Below, piece after piece: positions 1-10,300 of a stretch of DNA of 64,000 bases (position 1 is its first letter; the number at the start of each line of letters is the position of its first letter). The DNA is from Tupaia tana. Taxonomy: Eukaryota > Chordata > Mammalia > Scandentia > Tupaiidae. The DNA lies in NCBI GenBank assembly GCA_026018925.1, contig JAKSZU010000011.1, positions 7,240,985-7,304,984 on the forward strand, written 5' to 3'. Below the pieces are notes generated by a model. That model did no database searches and had not been told where the DNA came from. It saw nothing but the letters and a program-made list of their open reading frames with translations. A program made the translations under genes and the position numbers.

Positions 1-238
1 ATAGTTTAAGAATGTGGACTTAAAAGTCAGTCTCCCTAGGTTCAAATCCTGGCTTTGCCACCTCTAAGCTGTGTCACCTTGAATAACTTATTTAACTTTT
101 CTAAGCTTCTTGTCTTTGTTCGCAAAAATGAAGATAATACCTAGCTCATAGGAGTTTAAAACAATTTGTAATTGTCATGTGATTAGAACATACCTGACAT
201 AAAGTATATACTTGACAAATATTAGCTATTCCTACTGT
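1..238 (+). repeat. MIR SINE
   Basis: Nearly full-length MIR. The tRNA-like part carries GGTTCAAATCCTGGC, followed by the typical core (TGCCACCTCTAAGCTGTGTCACCTTG in two pieces) and the 3' part with AAATGAAGATAATACC. Old placental repeat, cut by the window edge. Confidence 0.9.
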
Positions 239-1085
239 GTATATATTATTATTCTCTTGAGAAATTGCTCAGTATATTTTATCCTGCCATGCACAAAAAT
301 TAAGCGTGTCTGTACAGGCACTGGTGTGTAGATATCACTCAGTTTTCACCTAGGCACAAAAAGGGGGAAGACAATTTCCACATTGTTTTTGACCAAATAA
401 TTGTCTCTCAGTGGAACATTCTAAACTTCCAGTTTCAAGCTGTTCTAACGTACTAAAACCACAACTCCTCTACTAAGCACATTTATAGAAATGAGATAAA
501 CTGTTTATCACATGAGCCGGAAAGGGCAATCCCCCTGGAGAGCGAGCTCCTTCTTCCGGATGTTGCCAACAGGGAGCTGGAGGCAGCAGACTTTTCCCCG
601 AGGAAGGCGGCCTCCGCAGCACCAGAGCAAGCCTGGCTTACGCTAAAGCTGGATTGACCCACTTTGCTCATTAACCACTTAGATTACTGTAGCAGTGTCA
701 TCAGGCTAATGTGATGGAGGATTAAGGCGCATCTCAGCTGCAATTTACTTCGCATTTCACTAGAAAGCAGGTCAAGTCAGACAAAGGCCCAGTTTCTTCC
801 CTGGATTAAACCACCTGCAACTGGGCCATACATGAGAGGTCCATATTCAGAACCGGTGTGATCACACGGTAAGAGAAAATCCAGTTCCCGAAGTTGGGCA
901 GGGCCACGGTGGAGGGCTGGGTTGAGAGGCTGTCCCAGAGCATCACTCTGACCTAGTGTGGGCTTTGACATCGGGCCAACGGCTCTCAGCACTGTTTGGG
1001 GATGTCATGGCCCTGAACAGGTAGGTTACTTCACCTGTCTGTCCACGCTACAATTTTCTCATCTGAATGGTGCAGGGGGAAAAAA
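239..1085. other. Intron sequence, nothing recognised
   Basis: No repeat family, conserved coding frame or RNA gene could be recognised. Short open frames here lack codon bias or homology that I can see. Confidence 0.5.
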
Positions 1086-1308
1086 CGTTGGTGGTCCAGC
1101 TGCAGTGGCACCCACAGCAGGGCATCACCGCGGAGGCCCAGGCTGTGTGAGAGGCCCAGGTTTGCTTCCCTAATTGACCGGGTGAGGCCAGGCATGGTAA
1201 TGGGCACCTGTGGTCCTGGCTGCCTGGGGGACTGGAGCAGAAGGACTGTGGCATGACAAGACCCTGTCAGAGAGAGAAGCTGGATTTCTCTCTCTTTCTC
1301 GTTTAAAA
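1086..1308 (+). repeat. tRNA-7SL chimeric SINE, old
   Basis: The tRNA-like head ends in a degenerate B box (AGGTTTGCTTCCC near 1157). A 7SL/Alu-like segment follows: GGCCAGGCATGGTAATGGGC near 1188, CACCTGTGGTCCTGGCTGCC near 1206 and ACAAGACCCTGTCAG near 1256, then a short A run. Same architecture as the copies at 18.2 and 21.3 kb. Confidence 0.65.
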
Positions 1309-1312
1309 AACA

Positions 1313-1545
1313 GAAACCTCGTAGTGCTATGGTTAAGCACTGTGCTGTGTGTAGAAAGCTGGATCCCACGTGGCCAACCGTGGTCCAATTCCCAGGCCCT
1401 AGCGGGTGGTTGTAGCATACCTGGCCGAAATCCTGGCCGGATAGATTGCAGTGTGCCCATGCCCCACTGAGGGGAGGGGGCACTTTCTCTCTCCTTCTTT
1501 CTCTTTCTCTCTCCAGAGAGCACATTTGTACTCTGGCAATAAACA
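1313..1545 (+). repeat. Old-type tRNA SINE
   Basis: Diverged copy: head with TAGTGCTATGGTTAAGC, GATCCCACGTGGCCAACC, then the pyrimidine tract and CTCTGGCAATAA end. Its tail grades into the AC repeat that follows. Confidence 0.7.
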
Positions 1546-1588
1546 CACACACACACACACATAAAAAAAAAAAAAAAAAAAAAAGGAA

Positions 1589-1630
<42 letters not shown>

Positions 1631-1632
1631 TA
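1546..1632 (+). repeat. (AC)n-(A)n-(AC)n microsatellite
   Basis: About 8 AC units, an A run of about 20 and a second run of about 18 AC/GC-containing units. It grew from the tail of the preceding SINE. Confidence 0.95.
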
Positions 1633-2124
1633 CACAAGGAAGATGACGTCCACTCCCTTGGGTTTCTGAGAGGACTACAAAACCAGCCTTGGTACCAGCT
1701 GGGAACGTAGTTGGTGCTAGGAACACGTTGTCAATGATCTCCTGTTGACAGGACCTTAGCAAGGAAGCAAGGGGCCTCATCACCCTTTCCATCTTACCCT
1801 GCAGAGGGGCAGCGGGGAAGGCAAGGTGCAGGAAGGCAGGGTTCGCCTGCAGCCTGCCTGGGGCCCTCGGCCATCTCTGACCCGTGGTGCCTGGGGTTCC
1901 TCAACATCCCAAAAGAAGGATATGTGGGTAACTGAACGAGAGGCTAAACTGGCAGTTGAGAGAAAACCACCACATAATAGGACTGATAAAAAGGCATGAA
2001 GTCTGGTAGATTGAGTATTTTTTTCAGAATGTGTCCATTTCATCCAATTTGATGATGTACAAATATTTCTAATATTCTCTCAGAATGTTTTTCATTTCTG
2101 TAAAATCAGTAATATCTCCACTTT
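1633..2124. other. Intron sequence, nothing recognised
   Basis: Single-copy looking stretch with no recognisable repeat or gene. Confidence 0.5.
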
Positions 2125-2140
2125 CATTTTTTTCTCTTTT

Positions 2141-2321
2141 TCTAAATTTTTTCTTTAATTATTTTATTTATCTTTATCCATTTATTTATTTATTTTTATT
2201 TGACCATAGAGGGATAGAATGAGAGAGAAAGTGAGAAAGCAAGCTGCCAGGTCTGGGACTCGAACCAAGATCAGCCATGCGAGAGTCCAGCACCTTTAAC
2301 CACCATGCCACCTGCCGGCCC
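2141..2321 (-). repeat. Type B SINE
   Basis: On the minus strand: GGCCGGCAGGTGGCATGGTG head, degenerate B box, GAGAAAGTGAGAAAGCAAGC on the plus strand, and an AT-rich tail. Flanks CATTTTTTTCTYTTTT (2125-2140 and 2322-2337) form a target-site duplication. Confidence 0.85.
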
Positions 2322-2410
2322 CATTTTTTTCTTTTTTAAAAATGTTTTACCACAATTAAATGCAAATGAGAAATCATATAATAAAAAAGATGTATTAAAA
2401 AAAAAAAAAA

Positions 2411-2692
2411 GGCATGGTGCTGAAGGCTGTTGGACTCCACCTGGTCAACTATGCAGTTTAAGTCCCGACCCAGTGGCCTGGAAAACACACTGGGCACATG
2501 TGCACGTGTGTCCAAATCCTGACAGAAGAATGGAGGACAAGTGATTGTGGTATAGCCATCCTCCATGGGGAATACTTTCTCTCTCTCTCTCTCTTTCTCT
2601 CTCTCTCCCTCCCTCTCTCTCTCTCTCCCTCTCCAGAAAATGCACATACATTCTAGCAACTTAAAAATAAATAAATAAATAAATAAATAAGG
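2411..2692 (+). repeat. Old-type tRNA SINE with long (TC)n
   Basis: The head is 5' eroded. GGCCTGGAAAACACACTGGG, then GAATGGAGGACAAGTGATTG, a 60-base pyrimidine tract and a tail of AAAT units (about seven) at 2669-2692. Confidence 0.8.
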
Positions 2693-2876
2693 GAAATGGG
2701 AGACCAACCATAAATAAAGTGTCCTTGAGCTGTGAGCAGATTTATTGTGCTCAATGGCTTGCTGGTACCCCCAAGCATATGGGGTACCAGCTGTGGGGTA
2801 CCAGCTCCCCAGGATGGTCTGGAGTTTGTCCACATGTGTCAGAAAGCACTCAAGGAGCCTCGGGATATATTTTGAT

Positions 2877-3149
2877 TCTTTTTTTTTTTTTTTTTTGGAG
2901 AGGTTTTTCGCTATAGGGCGCGTGCGCTCGCCAGACAGAGAGAGACATAGAGACAGAAAGCAAGAAATCACCCCCCAGGGGGGATGGTCACGCCACAATC
3001 CCTTCTCCTCCATTCTCCTCTCGGGATCTTGGGCACGCACGCACACGCGCCCGGCGTGAGTTTTTAAGCCACCGGGTCCGGGACGCGAACCGCGGTCGAC
3101 TACGTGGGAGTCCAGCGACATAGCCATTACGCTAACTGCTGGTTCCCGA
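2877..3149 (-). repeat. Type A SINE
   Basis: Close to the family consensus on the minus strand, with A box TAGCGTAATGG and intact 3' part CGCCCTATAGCGAAAAACC. Poly(A) appears as T run at 2878-2896. Approximate duplication GATTCTT/GATCCTT. Confidence 0.9.
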
Positions 3150-4190
3150 TCCTTGTCAAAATAATGGAGCGAGAGAACTACAGCTGTGACAAAGAGATTT
3201 CTCAGCCCTCCTCCAGAGGCTCAGGGGCCGCGCTCTCCGTGGTGTACTTAGTCACAATGAGTGGCTGAGAAGCGAGGTGCACTGGGTTCTTAATCATGTC
3301 AGCAGCTGCATCCTGAACCCACTCCTCAGGCTGCCAGGGGCACAGCTGTAACAGGCCCTGGGCTCGGATGGCACCTGGTATCTCTCCAGCACACACCTGT
3401 GGATCCTGTTTAAGAACACATGACGCCGCAGCCCTAGTGAAAGCGCAGCAAGGAAGACTTCATGCAGGCTCATCGCCTCGGGAACAGGGAGCCTGCGAGG
3501 GGGTTTCCCAAGGAGGAGGGATGGGGCTGGACACCTAGCACAGCTTGGGCAGGTGGGAGTTTATAGCCAAGAAGCAGGGGTGTGAGATGGCGGGGGTGGT
3601 TAGGGGGTGGAAAGTTACTAGGAAGGAAACATCAGGCCAGGGTGACCGGACCTCACTGGTGAGTGGAGGCTGAGGAACTGATCAGATACCAAGGATAGCT
3701 GGATTCTTGCAAAGATGACTGAGGAGGGTTCTTTGCTACAAGATGGCCCTAGGAGAAAGTTCAGGAGCCTATAGTTTGGTCAAGCGGGGAAGCGTCGTGA
3801 CACCACTGGGGAGCACAGCGTAGCCTGAGAAGCGTGTGGAGAGCTCCTGGCGCAGAACTTCCCAGGCAGTTTCAGGCAGGGCCCTCTTTCCCCTTCAGCT
3901 GCTCTTCTCTCCCCACCGCCCCCTCAACCCACCCCAGGTCCTGAAGCAAAGTCCTTATTAGGAGTGTCCTGGGTCCACCTTCTTCTTTCCCTCTCCTCCT
4001 CTGGTCCTGCTCTCTTGCCCTCATGAGAAACCTCTCTCAGCTCAACAATGGCTCAGAGAAGGAAGGACTGGAGGGCCCGCATGCCCATCCCAGCCACCCC
4101 AGCAGCGGATCCAGGCCCAGGCTGGTCTCCAAAGTGAGCACATGCAGGTTAATTGAGCTGCCCATTATGAAAGCCAGTTTCTCAAACGGA
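3150..4190. other. Intron sequence, nothing recognised
   Basis: About 1 kb, moderately GC-rich and G-rich near 3490-3640, without a recognisable repeat or exon. Confidence 0.5.
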
Positions 4191-4191
4191 T

Positions 4192-4420
4192 AGTCATAGC
4201 TAATAATTATACAGTGCTTTGGAGTTCACAAAGAAACTTTCACATACATTATCTGATTTAATCCCTCAAGACGAGCCTTTGAGGTGGGTAGTATAATCCC
4301 CAATTTACTAATGAAGAAACTGAGGGTAAAGGAGAGAGGGTGACTCGCTTGAAGGTGGGTCCCCAGCCCTCAGGTCCAGGAGTTGGGACTCGGAATCAGC
4401 TCTCCTGACGCTTCGGTCAC
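4192..4420 (-). repeat. MIR SINE
   Basis: Reverse MIR: TACAGTGCTTTGGAGTTCAC, TTATCTGATTTAATCCCTC, TGAAGAAACTGAGG, followed by a worn tRNA-like end. Confidence 0.8.
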
Positions 4421-4997
4421 CACCCCCCACCCTCCTTTGTTTCTCCTTAACACGATTAAGAACCCACGGAGCCACACACCTGCCATTGCTTTAAATGGGT
4501 ACCTGTCTCTTCTTTTCCTTACTCATAGATAAGGATCTTAATAGTGGGTATTTCAGTACTAATCAGATCATCGCTGATCATAATTGTTCAAATATGAGTC
4601 AGATTTCAAAACAATAAACCTCTTGGGTTCACACACTCCCATTGTTAACTCTATCCTATGGGGTCTGGAAAATTACCAACCACCGCAACAGCTCCTCCCT
4701 TTAGCGCCCCTTCTCCCCTCTTTTCCACACAGGTGGGGGGCTACCTCTTAGGAAAGCCCATAAACGTGGCAGAGCAAGAACAGACTGTGAAGCCAATGAG
4801 GCAAGGCAGTATCTCCAGTCCAAGGCTCAAGGAGTCACTGCTCCCAGCCCATGGGAAGTCCCCTGAGGACAAGCTTCAGACACCAAGCAGGCAGGTGTGT
4901 CTACCAGTGAATGTCAGTGATGGAAAACAGAAAAGATACCACCTCTTCAGTTAAACCTAAGGGGTGAGGCAGGCTTGTCACATGAAAACTTGCCGTG
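4421..4997. other. Intron sequence, nothing recognised
   Basis: No repeat or gene recognised. The 98-codon open frame at 4658-4954 shows no homology I know. Confidence 0.45.
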
Positions 4998-5229
4998 TGC
5001 AGTAGCCCCATCGTCTAGGAGTTAAAGAAGCTGGATCCCACATGGCTGACTGTGGCTTAAAAAACACACCGGGTGCATGTGCATGCATGCCCCAAATCCT
5101 AACAAGATGAAAAACTGAGGAGCAGGTATGTGGGTGACCACAGCCACTGGGGGAGCTTTCTCCCTCTCCCTTTCCCTGTCTCTTTCTCACCTGTGTCCCT
5201 CGTAATTATAAACAACAACAATAAAAAAA
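4998..5229 (+). repeat. Old-type tRNA SINE
   Basis: GATCCCACATGGCTGACTG head, AAAAAACACACCGGGTGCAT middle, CTTTCTCCCTCTCCC tract, and a CAACAACAATAAAAAAA tail. Confidence 0.8.
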
Positions 5230-5349
5230 TGCACAGGGGTGACAAGAACAATGAACTTCTGAGAACTCCAGTGAGTTGACAGAGGACCCTGAGACCCAGG
5301 AGGGCTCGAGAGGTCTTTTCTGGGCTCTCAACTAGTTTGCGGTATTTAT

Positions 5350-5516
5350 AAGAAAGTCATCACCTCTGTGCACACGAGAACCACTGAGGGAGCTTTAGCA
5401 GGCACTAAATGCTGGGGCCCCACCCCAGACACTGACTCAGGTGAATGGGGCCCCAACATGGGAGTGTTTCAGAGAGTGCTACTGCACAGCCAAGACTGGA
5501 AACCACTGTTCTGTGG
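5350..5516 (+). mobile_element. MER5A-like hAT-Charlie MITE
   Basis: Carries GGGGCCCCACCCCAGACACT and a GAAACCACTG end, the familiar core and terminus of MER5A, a non-autonomous hAT element of early placental age. Confidence 0.75.
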
Positions 5517-5825
5517 TTTCGGTGGACCTGCCCTTGTCATGCGCTTCAGTCACTGACTTCACTGATGAAATTTAAGTGCACCCAAATGGAGACACTGGAT
5601 ACAGAAGGCCACCAGGGTGAGGAGAAATAAGAAACAACATTGTGAGCAGAACTAAAAGTCGCTGAGCCAATTCAAGACTTAACATTTGGGTCAAAGGCCT
5701 AGCATTAAGGCTGGAGAACTAAGGGTCATACTCTCAGCTGACAGTAGACCTTGTCCCAAAGCAAGTGAGGGTTCATGCCCCAGTGGTCTAGGAATTGCAG
5801 AGATAAGAACAAATAAAATACAATC

Positions 5826-6072
5826 CAGCTGGGCTGTTCCACAGTCCAGTGATTTCAGCTCTGTGCAATGGGAGCTGGATTCCACATGGCTGATCAGGGT
5901 TCAAATCCCAGCCCCAACTCTTTGACAAACACACCAGGCGCATGCACATGCATGCCCCAAATACTGATAGGATGGAGAGATGGAGGAGAGAGTATGATTA
6001 TGCTCCCTTGAGAAGTTCTTCCTCTCTATGTGTCTCTTTCTCATGTGTGCATGTGCAAGAATGAATTTTAGA
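5826..6072 (+). repeat. Old-type tRNA SINE
   Basis: GATTCCACATGGCTGATC, B box AGGGTTCAAATCCCAGCCCC, ACCAGGCGCATGCACATGC, then CTCATGTGTGCATGTGCAAG. Tail lost in an AT-rich stretch. Confidence 0.75.
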
Positions 6073-6109
6073 AAGAATTTTAATTTTAGAATTAAAATTA
6101 AAAGTGTGA

Positions 6110-6374
6110 GGGCCAGCAGTTAGCATAATGGCTATGTTGCTGGACTCCCATGTACTCGAGTCGAGTGCAGTTCGAGTCCCGGACCCGGTGGCTTAAACTC
6201 ACACCAGGTACGTGTGCATGCGTGCCCAAGATCCCAAGAGGAGATTGGAGGAGAAGGGATTGCGGCGTGGCCATCCCCCCTGGGGGGTGATTTTTCACTT
6301 TCTGTCTCTATGTCTCTCTCTTCTGGCAAGCACACGTACCCTATAGCAAAAACCTCTCCAAAAAAAAAAAAAAT
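6110..6374 (+). repeat. Type A SINE
   Basis: Full length with A box TAGCATAATGG, B box AGTTCGAGTCC and CCTATAGCAAAAACCTCTCC end. TTAAAAGTGTGAG before and TTAAAACTGTGG after the tail form the duplication. Confidence 0.9.
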
Positions 6375-7064
6375 TAAATTAAAACTGTGGTAAGCTAAAC
6401 ACTATCAGGCTAATGCAAAGATAAAAAAAGAAAATTTGTTGCACACACACACACACACACGCACACATACCTCTGGCAGTTAGTTATCAAATACAAATCA
6501 GGTTACCAGTAAAACAAAATAATACAAACTATAGAAGAAAGATAAGGCCATCTTCTGTGATAATGAAATGCTAACAGATGCATCTAATCCTTTCATCATC
6601 AAAGGTCAGATAATATCAACATAAGCAGAAGAAAGAAAAACAAACAGGTGAAGAATCCTATCAGTATTACATTATCTCATTTATGCGTTTGTCAAAGTTC
6701 ATTGCTTCAAATGAAAATAAATTCTCTTAAAAAAAATCCCATAAAATAAAATGAATGAATGTTAAAAATGGCTACCAGGCTATTTTTTTCTTGACTAATC
6801 ATGAGGCAGGATGGAGAAAGTAGATGGGCAGAACCACACGTGAAGATTTAGACTCCCAAGCCCAGGTCAGAAATAACCTTTTTTGGTGCCTTTTTTCTCT
6901 AGATCAGAGAAGACAGCTGAGCAGGTGAGCCTACTGCCTGAAGAGACATTTCTCTGGGGGGAATGGCTACCCTCAGGCTTTGCAGAGGTAGAGTTTACCA
7001 CTACCTGTCTCTAATCTTCATGGGACTCTGAAGTTCTGTGGCTAGAAGCAAACTATCAAAAACA
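6375..7064. other. AT-rich intron sequence with (CA)n
   Basis: A short (CA)n tract lies at 6441-6471. The remainder is single-copy looking and unrecognised. Confidence 0.5.
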
Positions 7065-7073
7065 AACCTTCAG

Positions 7074-7364
7074 GGAACCAGCAGTTAGCGTAATGGCTAT
7101 GTCGCTGGACTCCCACATAGTCGACTGCGGTTCGCGTCCCAGACCCGGTGGCTTAAATCTCACGCCTGGCGCGTGTGCGTGCGTGCCCAAGATCCCAAGA
7201 GGAAAATGGAGGAGAAGGGATTGCGGCGTGACCATCCCCCCTGGGGGGTGAGTTCTCGCTTTCTGTCTCTATGTCTTTCTCTGTCTGTCTGGCGAGCGCA
7301 CGCGCCCTATAGCAAAAACATCTCAAAAAAAAAAAAAAAAGTAAAAAAAAAAAAAAAAAAAAAA
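7074..7364 (+). repeat. Type A SINE
   Basis: A box TAGCGTAATGG, B box GGTTCGCGTCC; ends AGCAAAAACATCTC with a 45-base A-rich tail. CCTTCAG/TCTTCAG flanks fit a target-site duplication. Confidence 0.9.
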
Positions 7365-7370
7365 TCTTCA

Positions 7371-7608
7371 GACCAGCCCACAGCCAAGAAGTTAAGGGAT
7401 CAGGTCCCCTCATGGTTCAAATCCCAGCACTGGTGCCTTGAAAAACTCACCAGGCATGGGTGTATTTGCATGCCCAAAATCCCAACAGGGTCGAGAAATG
7501 GCGAAAGGAGTGCAGCATGACCATGCTCCATTGGGAGGTGATTCTTACTCTCTTCTCTCTGTCTCTCACCTGTGCCTAGTGACACACATGCCCTCTGGGA
7601 ACAGGAAA
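7371..7608 (+). repeat. Old-type tRNA SINE
   Basis: Directly follows the previous tail: GACCAGCCCACAGCCAAGAAG head, GGTTCAAATCCCAGC B box, CTTGAAAAACTCACCAGGC, ends at CCCTCTGGGAACAGG. Confidence 0.8.
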
Positions 7609-8084
7609 TTAGAATGAACCAGAGAAGTTCTAGAAAGCTCTATAATTCCGATGTTACCCAGTACCGAGTGTTGCCCTAATTTTCTTTTTCTGCTTCTTCC
7701 TTTTCTCAGGTGACACTCTACTCCTATAATCCAGCAACTGAACTTATTGTTTGAACTGGTAAATTACACAATCATAGAAAGGAAGATTATTGAAATAGGC
7801 ATAACCTAACTTGCTACAGTTGAACAGATCCTGGGACATTTGTGAAAAATAAATGATGGGAGTTAATGAACTTCAGAGAGGACCAGCAGCAGCCCATGTT
7901 GAGTTGGGGTAGGCCATCTTCAAATCCAACTGAGGACAGCTTGGGAGGAGACAGGGGAGCAGTGGGTCTCCCCTCTCCCCTATTCCATGAGGAGAATGAT
8001 TTCCTTACTCAGCTACACAAACACCTCATATTTTCTCAACTCCAACCAAGATTTTTGTCCCTCTTTTTTAAAATTTACTTTTCT
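7609..8084. other. Intron sequence, nothing recognised
   Basis: No recognisable repeat, RNA gene or exon. Confidence 0.5.
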
Positions 8085-8325
8085 GGCCCAATCTGGAAAT
8101 AGTAGCACACTGAGCTACAGTTCAGTGGCTGCTGCATGTGGCTGGAAGCCACATGGCTGACCAGAGTTCAGATCACTGGTTCTGCTTGAGAAATATGCCA
8201 GGATCCTGATGAGCTGGAGGGCCAAGGAAATGGGACTGCAGCATGGTGGAACCCTGCAAAGGGTGTACCCCCGACCCTGTTTTCTCTAGTGCATACACAT
8301 TGTCTATCATGAATACAGTCAGTAA
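8085..8325 (+). repeat. Old-type tRNA SINE, strongly diverged
   Basis: GGAAGCCACATGGCTGACC, AGAGTTCAGATCACTGG B box, then CTGCAGCATGGTGGAACCC and TTTTCTCTAGTGCATAC. One of the oldest copies here. Confidence 0.6.
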
Positions 8326-8343
8326 ACTTTAAAAATTTTCTTG

Positions 8344-8608
8344 TTGAGACCAGCAGTTGGAATAATGGCTATGCCGCTGGACTCCCACGTAGTCGACTGC
8401 AGTTCGAGTCCCAGACCTGGTGGCTTAAACTCACGCTGGGCATGTGTGCGTGCGTGCCCAAGATCCTGAGAGGAGAATGGAGGAGAAGGGATTGCGGCAT
8501 GGCCATCCCCCATGGGGGGTGATTTTGCGCTTTCTGTTTGTCTCTCTCTGTCTTTCTGGCGAGCGCACACGCCCTATAGCAAAAATCTCCCCCCCGAAAA
8601 AAAACATT
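8344..8608 (+). repeat. Type A SINE
   Basis: Head GACCAGCAGTTGGAATAATGG, AGTTCGAGTCCCAGACC, 3' end CGCCCTATAGCAAAAATCTC with an unusual C run before the A tail. Confidence 0.9.
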
Positions 8609-8624
8609 TACTTGTTAACTTACA

Positions 8625-8750
8625 TACAGTAAAAATCATTCTTGGTGTCCAGTTCTATGAATTTTAACAAATTCATAGAATTATGTAACCATCACCACCA
8701 TCAAGATACAGAACAGCTCAAACATGCCCCAAATTATCTTACATTATCTC
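8625..8750. repeat. L1M-like fragment (tentative)
   Basis: TATGAATTTTAACAAATTCA followed by TATGTAACCATCACCACCAT and GATACAGAACAGC resembles a stretch I know from old mammalian L1 copies. Orientation not determined. Confidence 0.35.
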
Positions 8751-8837
8751 TTCCAAGGGAGATTTTACAAGTTCTCCCTAAAGAGTCAAAGATGGCCTAA
8801 TGCCTTGTTTTGACATTGTTTTTGGGTAAATATAAAA

Positions 8838-8956
8838 TGATTTCCAAAAGTTAATGGAAAATGGAATTCGAGAACAAATTTGGTGAAAATAATTTCAAAA
8901 TCCAAGTATAGTTTATTCACTAGGTGTCCTTTCCATGAACTTTTTGAGGACCCCAC
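8838..8956. mobile_element. Mariner-like MITE copy 1
   Basis: Right end CATGAACTTTTTGAGGACCCC; left end TTTCCAAAAGTTAATGGAAA is roughly its inverse. Shares termini and the central ATTTCAAAAT block with the copies at 35.6, 38.4 and 39.7 kb. Confidence 0.6.
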
Positions 8957-8983
8957 GTACTGACTGAGATGAAAAATGTCAGG

Positions 8984-9247
8984 GTGGTCCAGTGGCCCAG
9001 CAATTACGGGAGCTAGACACCACACGGCCAACTACGCAGTTTGACACCTGGATCCAGCAGCAGGAAAAACACGCCAGACATGTGTGCATGTCCCCAATAC
9101 CAAACAGGATGAAGAAATGGAGGAGAAGGGATCGTGAGTAACCATGACCCCCTTGGGAGGCTTTCTCCCACCCTGTCTCTTTCCATCTTCTCCATCTCTG
9201 GGAGCGCATATGTACTCTGGCACTTATAGAAAAAAAAAAAAAAAAAA
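8984..9247 (+). repeat. Old-type tRNA SINE
   Basis: GACACCACACGGCCAACTAC, GGAAAAACACGCCAGACATG, GAAATGGAGGAGAAGGGATC, ends GTACTCTGGCACTTATAG plus an A run. Confidence 0.8.
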
Positions 9248-9272
9248 CTGAAAAGATATACCCACTGTTGTT

Positions 9273-9440
9273 TAAAAAAAAAAAAATTATTATTTTGTTT
9301 AACTTTATTGATTCCAATTTGACCAGAGAAGGACAGAGAGAAAGAGAGAGAGAGAGAGAGCCACCGGGTCCCGAACTCGAACCACAGTCCGTCATGTGGG
9401 AGTCCAGCATCCTTAACCACCACGCCACCTGCTGGCCCCC
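9273..9440 (-). repeat. Type B SINE
   Basis: Minus strand GGCCAGCAGGTGGCGTGGTG head and (TC)n; flanks CTGTTGTTT / CTGTTGCTTT at 9262 and 9443 look like the duplication. Confidence 0.85.
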
Positions 9441-9865
9441 TCGCTGTTGCTTTAAAAATTAAAAAGACATGGCTTTCGTGAAGGTCTCCATGCTCCTAAC
9501 TGGGATGTCCCCTTGGCCACATTCCTGACTTCTGGGTGTCTCAGCTTTCATGTCTGCAAAATTAGCCTAGCCAAGCAGGCTGCAGTGGTTCTGCCTCTTC
9601 TGATAAATCATTCTGACAACAATCCCAAGGGCATTAGCCAGGAAGTGGTAAGGTCGCACCAGTTAGCTTTGCCACAAAGCCCAAACCCAGCCTCTGAGAA
9701 CTGACAACCAAAGTGCAACAAGGAGAAATCCTTACAAACAGAAAATTCAAGGACTTCCAGGAACGTTGAGTGTTCCCCATCCAAGAAAGTCCTCACTCCT
9801 AGCATCTGCACAGTCACCAACAAATCCATCTAGGAAAGAAAGATGCCTTCTTTTTGTTGTTGTTG
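9441..9865. other. Intron sequence, nothing recognised
   Basis: No recognisable element. A (GTT)n-like T/G tract at 9851-9868 belongs to the tail of the next SINE. Confidence 0.45.
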
Positions 9866-9868
9866 TTT

Positions 9869-10145
9869 TCCTTTTTTTTTTTTTCTTTTTTTTTTTTTGA
9901 GAGGTTTATGCTATAGGGTGCGTGCGCTCGCCAGACAGAGAGAGAAAGAGAGACAGAAAGCAAGAAATCAACCCCCCAGGGGGGATGGCCACACCGCAAT
10001 CCCTTCTCCTCCATTCTCCTCTCGGGATCTTGGGCACACATGCACACGTGCCCGGTGTGAGTTTAAGCCACCGGGTCCAGGACTCGAACCGTGGTCGAGT
10101 ACGTGGGAGTCCAGCGACATAGCCATTACACTAACTGCTGGTCCC
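9869..10145 (-). repeat. Type A SINE
   Basis: Full length in reverse; CTATAGGGTGCGTGCGCTCG marks the 3' part and CACTAACTGCTGGTCCC the 5' head. Inserted beside an L1 3' end. Confidence 0.9.
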
Positions 10146-10300
10146 ATATCTGTTATAATCTTAATAAATGTACTACTTAGTTTTGGGATGTTGACAAGGG
10201 ACAGGGCTGAGGGTACACAGTAAACCTCTATATAATCCTCTCAATTTTGCTGTGAATCTAAAATGACTCTAAAATATAAAGTCAATTCAAAAATAGAGAT
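10146..10300 (+). repeat. L1M 3' end fragment
   Basis: GTTTTGGGATGTTGACAAGG, CTCTCAATTTTGCTGTGAAT and CTCTAAAATATAAAGTC are the classic 3' end of L1MA/L1MB-age elements. 5'-truncated LINE. Confidence 0.75.

Noticed and set aside
1031-1792. 253-codon minus-strand open frame
   Set aside because: Made of a chimeric SINE, an old-type SINE and the AC/A microsatellite read in reverse; the Cys-Val runs come from the (GT)n repeat.
2150-2690. LINE-encoded ORF1/ORF2 proteins
   Set aside because: No long frame anywhere in the window matches reverse transcriptase or L1 ORF1; the only LINE remains seen are short 3' ends and untranslated fragments.
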